Below the pieces are notes generated by a model. That model saw only the letters and a program-made list of their open reading frames with translations, was not told the origin of the DNA and searched no databases. A DNA stretch of 64,000 nt from Holophagaceae bacterium (GTDB lineage Bacteria; Acidobacteriota; Holophagae; Holophagales; Holophagaceae): positions 496,001 through 560,000 of the forward strand of contig JAJTBS010000002.1 of NCBI GenBank assembly GCA_021286765.1, given 5' to 3'. Positions 60,717 to 64,000 of the stretch are shown one piece after another. Positions within the stretch are counted from its first letter, which is position 1. The number at the start of each line of letters is the position of its first letter. A program made the position numbers and the translations under genes.

Positions 60717-63700
60717 CTAGCGGCGCGCCAGCGCCTGCCCCGTGGGGGAGCTCTCGCAGGCGCGCACGAGGCTGGGCGGGCCCTCCACCACGACCTGGCC
60801 GCCCAGGGCGCCCCCTCCGGGACCCAGGTCGATGATCCAGTCGCTGGCGGTGATGAGGTCCAGGTCATGGGTCACCGCCACGACCAGGTGGCCGTCCTGG
60901 GCCAGACGGTGCAGCGTCGTGGCCAGGCGGTCCACATCCTCGAAGCCCAGGCCGCGGGTGGGCTCGTCCAGCAGGATCGCGGCCCGGGTTCCCGGGGGCT
61001 CTGCCAGCAGGCCCGCCAATCGGAGGCGCTGTCGTTCCCCGGCGGAGAGGGTGGCGCCCCCCTGGCCCAGCCTCAGGTAGCCCAGGCCCACCCCCTCCAG
61101 CGCTTTCAAAGGCGGGGCCAGGCGCGCGTCTCTCGAGAATGTCCCGGCCAGTTCGGCCACGGTGGCCTCCAGCACCTCGGCGATGCTGTGGCCTTCCAGA
61201 CGGCATTCCAGCACCTCGGGCCGGAAGCGCAGCCCACCGCAGGTCTCGCAGCCCACGGTGACATCCGGCAGCAGGTCCATGGCCACGGTGACCACCCCGC
61301 GCCCTTCGCAGGTCTCGCAGCGGCCACCGGAGCCGGTGGTGGAGAAGTGCTTCGCGGAGAGCTTCCGGGCCTTGGCCTCGGGCGTGGCCGCGAACCGCTT
61401 CCGCAGCGGCTCCGCCAGACCTGTCAGGGTGAGGACCGTGCTGCTCCACGCCGCGCCCAGCGCCGCCTGTTCGGCGGTGATCACCTCCCGGAGGTCGGCC
61501 AGCAGGTCCAAGCCCGCGCAGCCCACCGGGCCCCGGCCCGCCAGGTGGTTCCGCAGCGAAGGCGCCAGCACCTCCAGGACGAGACTGGACTTGCCGCTGC
61601 CCGAGACGCCCGTCACCACGACCAGGCCGCCGATGGGAATGGTCACCTCGATGCCCTGGAGGTTGTGCAAGTGGGCGCCCCGGACACGGAGGCCCGGGGT
61701 GAGAGCGGCGGTGGTTTCGTGGGGAACCGCCCGCGTCCGGCGGAGCAGGGCGCCGGTTCGGGAGTCCGCCTGCCGCTCCAGCTCCCGGGGCGGCCCGCAT
61801 GCGAGGAGGCGGCCGCCGTCGGGACCGGCGCCGGGGCCCAGCTCCAGGACCTGATCCGCTGCGGCGATGAGGGCGGCGTCATGCTCCACCACGATGACCG
61901 CATTGCCCGCGTCGGCGAGGCGGCGCAACACCCCGCCCAGGCGCTGGACATCCTTGGGATGCAGCCCCTGCGTGGGTTCGTCCAGCACGTAGGTGACGCC
62001 GACCAGGCCTCCACCCAGCGCCGCCGCCAGGCGCACCCGCTGAGCCTCGCCGCCCGAGAGGCTGGCCAGCTCGCGGCGCAGGGCGAGGTAGCCGAGACCC
62101 GCGTCCGCCAGGGCCCGCAGGTGGGCCAGGAGATCCTGCCGGAGGGCCTCGGTGAGCGTGAGGGTGCGGGGCGGAAGACCCAGGACGGCTGGCCCCTCGA
62201 GCCACGCCAGGGCCTCGTCCACGGACAGGGCCAGCAGCTCGGGCAGGCGGAGGCCGCCAAAGCGCACGCTCCGGGGCAGGTCCCGCAGGCGCTCTCCGCC
62301 ACAGGCTGGGCAGGGTGCGTCCGCCAGCAGCGCCTCCAGCTCCTCGCCCTTGGCCTCGGCGTGGATGCGCTCGTACTCCCGCTCCACGAGCGTGGCGAGG
62401 CCGTCCCAGGTGGTCTCCAGGCGGTGCACCCCTTCAGACCGCCCGCGCCGGTAGTGCCAGGCCACCTCGTGCCGGGTGGCGCCGCTGCCCTCCATGGCCA
62501 GCAGCCGCTCGGCCGGCCCCAGCTCCCGCCAGGCGCGGGAGAGGTCCAGGCCCGCCTGGGCCGCCGCGTGCCGCAGGGTGGCCATGAACTGGCCATCGGC
62601 CTCGCCCAGGTAGGCGCCGAAGCGGGTGCCGTCCATGGCGCCGCGATCCAGCGCCAGGTCGGGATAGCTCACCAGGCGCTCGGGGTCGCAGCGCTGGAGG
62701 AATCCGAGCCCCTTGCAGCGGGGGCAGGCGCCGCGTTCCGAGTGCGGCGAGAAATCCGCGGCCCAGAGTTCCACGGGGCTCCTGGTGCCCGCCCGGGCGA
62801 AGAGCAGGCGCAGCCGTTCATCCAGCTCGGTGGCGGTACCCACCGTGGCCCGGGGGTTCCGGCGGCCCGCCTGCTGAGGCACGGCCAGGGTGGCCTGAAG
62901 CCCGCGGGCCGTGTCGAACTCGGCGCCACCCTTGCGGGGCAGCAGGCGCCGCGCCCAGGGGGAGACCAGGTCCGCGAAGCGGTTCTGGGCCTCGGCCAGC
63001 AGCGTGTCGAAGACGAGCGAGGACTTGCCCGAGCCTGAAGGCCCCGTGACCACCGTGAGGCCCTGGGCAGGCAGGGTCACGTCGATACCCTGCAGGTTGT
63101 GGGTGCGCACGCCCGTCAGCTCCATGGGCGGCGCTTCCCTGGGCCCTGAGGGGGCCTCGACGGGGGAGGCCACCTCCCGCAGGGCCGCGCCGGTCCGGGA
63201 GGCTACGCAGGCGGCGACGGTCTCGGCTGAACCGCTCACCACCAGCCGTCCGCCTTCGGGGCCGCTGCCGGGCCCCAGGTCCAGCACGCGGTCCGCGTGA
63301 CGCACCACCGCCAGGTCGTGGTCCACCACCAGCAGCGTGTGGCCTGCGTCCAGCAGGCGATCCCAGGCCTGCAGCAGCACGGCCACATCGGCGGCGTGCA
63401 GGCCTGTGGTGGGCTCGTCCAGGGCGATGAGGGCGGGGCCGCTTCCCGCACGGGCCAATTCCGTGGCCAGCTTCACGCGCTGAGCCTCGCCACCGGAGAG
63501 CGTCGTGGCGGGCTGGCCCAGGGGCAGGTAGCCCAAGCCCACGTCCAGCAGGGCGTCGAGGATGCGCCGCAGCCGCGGGTGGTCCGCAAAGTGTGTTGCG
63601 GCTTCGGCGATGCTGCCCTCCAGCACGTCCGCGATGCTCCGCCCGCGCACCTTCACGGCCAGCACCTCGGGATGGAAGCGCCGCCCACCACAGGCCTCGC

Positions 63701-64000
63701 AGACCAGCTCCACGCTGCCCAGGTACCGCATGCCGATTTCCTGGACGCCCGCGCCCTCGCAGGCTTCGCAGCGACCGCCTGCGGTGTTGAAGGAGAAGCT
63801 CCCCTTGCCCAGGCCCCGGGCCTTGGCCTCTGCCGAGCTGGCGAAGAGGTCCCGGATGAGGTCGAAAGCCCCGCTGTAGGTGGCAGCGTTGGAGCGGGGC
63901 GTGCGCCCGATGGGATCCGCGTCCACGGTGACGATGCGGTGGAAGGGCGCGCCGGGCACCGCCCCCGCCTGGAAGCGCGCCACCACCTCGTCGAGCAGGG
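60717..64000 (-). CDS. Tandem-duplicated UvrA2-like ATPase (5' truncated by window)
   Basis: About 1090 residues are visible and the frame runs to the edge, so the N terminus is missing. From 64000 to about 63130 is the second half of one UvrA copy (CEACEGAG, CEACGGRR, LSGGEAQR). From about 63128 to 60717 is a complete second copy of about 800 residues: Walker A TGPSGSGKSS, CPRCKGLGF, CPACGGERL, LSGGEAQR, then GVSGSGKSS, CETCEGRG, CETCGGLRF and LSAGERQR. After LLFARAG the copy jumps to FSPHSERGACPRC, so the UvrB-binding domain of E. coli UvrA is absent, as in UvrA2/DrrC-type proteins. It may protect DNA from intercalators or be a self-resistance factor; canonical repair is less likely. Confidence 0.85.
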   Translation of the reverse strand, partial: LLDEVVARFQAGAVPGAPFHRIVTVDADPIGRTPRSNAATYSGAFDLIRDLFASSAEAKARGLGKGSFSFNTAGGRCEACEGAGVQEIGMRYLGSVELVCEACGGRRFHPEVLAVKVRGRSIADVLEGSIAEAATHFADHPRLRRILDALLDVGLGYLPLGQPATTLSGGEAQRVKLATELARAGSGPALIALDEPTTGLHAADVAVLLQAWDRLLDAGHTLLVVDHDLAVVRHADRVLDLGPGSGPEGGRLVVSGSAETVAACVASRTGAALREVASPVEAPSGPREAPPMELTGVRTHNLQGIDVTLPAQGLTVVTGPSGSGKSSLVFDTLLAEAQNRFADLVSPWARRLLPRKGGAEFDTARGLQATLAVPQQAGRRNPRATVGTATELDERLRLLFARAGTRSPVELWAADFSPHSERGACPRCKGLGFLQRCDPERLVSYPDLALDRGAMDGTRFGAYLGEADGQFMATLRHAAAQAGLDLSRAWRELGPAERLLAMEGSGATRHEVAWHYRRGRSEGVHRLETTWDGLATLVEREYERIHAEAKGEELEALLADAPCPACGGERLRDLPRSVRFGGLRLPELLALSVDEALAWLEGPAVLGLPPRTLTLTEALRQDLLAHLRALADAGLGYLALRRELASLSGGEAQRVRLAAALGGGLVGVTYVLDEPTQGLHPKDVQRLGGVLRRLADAGNAVIVVEHDAALIAAADQVLELGPGAGPDGGRLLACGPPRELERQADSRTGALLRRTRAVPHETTAALTPGLRVRGAHLHNLQGIEVTIPIGGLVVVTGVSGSGKSSLVLEVLAPSLRNHLAGRGPVGCAGLDLLADLREVITAEQAALGAAWSSTVLTLTGLAEPLRKRFAATPEAKARKLSAKHFSTTGSGGRCETCEGRGVVTVAMDLLPDVTVGCETCGGLRFRPEVLECRLEGHSIAEVLEATVAELAGTFSRDARLAPPLKALEGVGLGYLRLGQGGATLSAGERQRLRLAGLLAEPPGTRAAILLDEPTRGLGFEDVDRLATTLHRLAQDGHLVVAVTHDLDLITASDWIIDLGPGGGALGGQVVVEGPPSLVRACESSPTGQALARR

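Noticed and set aside
1-64000. CRISPR arrays, tRNA, rRNA genes, IS transposases
   Set aside because: No regularly spaced repeats, cloverleaf-like sequences, rRNA-like stretches or transposase motifs were noticed; small RNAs cannot be excluded by eye.

Overview
The window is about 64 kb of dense, GC-rich, Gram-negative chromosome. It has frequent GTG/TTG starts, many ATGA/GTGA overlaps, heptose and lipid biosynthesis genes, porins, Tat genes and secreted lipoproteins. This gene mix fits Acidobacteriota, class Holophagae (Geothrix/Holophaga-like). That assignment is inference from gene content; no rRNA or other decisive marker is present. No tRNA, rRNA, CRISPR array or IS transposase was seen.

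Region by region. (1) 1-9984: a TDT-family anion transporter; DAHP synthase behind what reads as an aromatic-amino-acid attenuator (a 24-residue leader peptide starting MSHWFTYPYW, then a terminator); and a nitrogen cluster of NifA-like activator, Amt, PII protein and TorF-type porin with a strongly structured RNA leader before amt. A CitMHS_2/NhaD-like antiporter, a Trm112-like protein and a heptose-7-phosphate kinase follow. (2) 10110-24316: housekeeping genes (tmk-holB, methylmalonyl-CoA epimerase, prepilin peptidase, cyclophilin, PlsC, dnaE-cysE-DUF360). A lower-GC FG-GAP lipoprotein gene is inserted here, bracketed by two copies of the prepilin-peptidase 3' end. (3) 24376-38364: a membrane protein, a four-gene ABC exporter operon, M16 and M1 peptidases, rlmN, dut, a dienelactone hydrolase and a tricorn-like protease.

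(4) 38500-44223 is the most system-like part: AraC regulator, outer-membrane porin, TatA, Tat-exported FAD reductase, tetraheme cytochrome c, second TatA, TatC. It reads as a self-contained, substrate-inducible periplasmic anaerobic-respiration module. The flavoprotein lacks the residues expected of a fumarate reductase, so its acceptor is unknown. (5) 44246-64000: M28 peptidase, a second lower-GC lipoprotein, rsmH, PlsC, trmO, membrane proteins, an orphan phage-tail-tube (gp19-like) protein, a tightly overlapping operon of PIG-L deacetylase, a 38-residue membrane protein and a Na+/solute symporter, an HEXXXGHH protein, a solo ABC ATPase, and the C-terminal part of a tandem-duplicated UvrA2-like ATPase that runs off the window.

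Several genes have a TAnnCT hexamer exactly six bases before ATG and no Shine-Dalgarno, which suggests leaderless mRNAs. Positions and motifs were read by eye; family assignments rest on motif recognition, not on searches.
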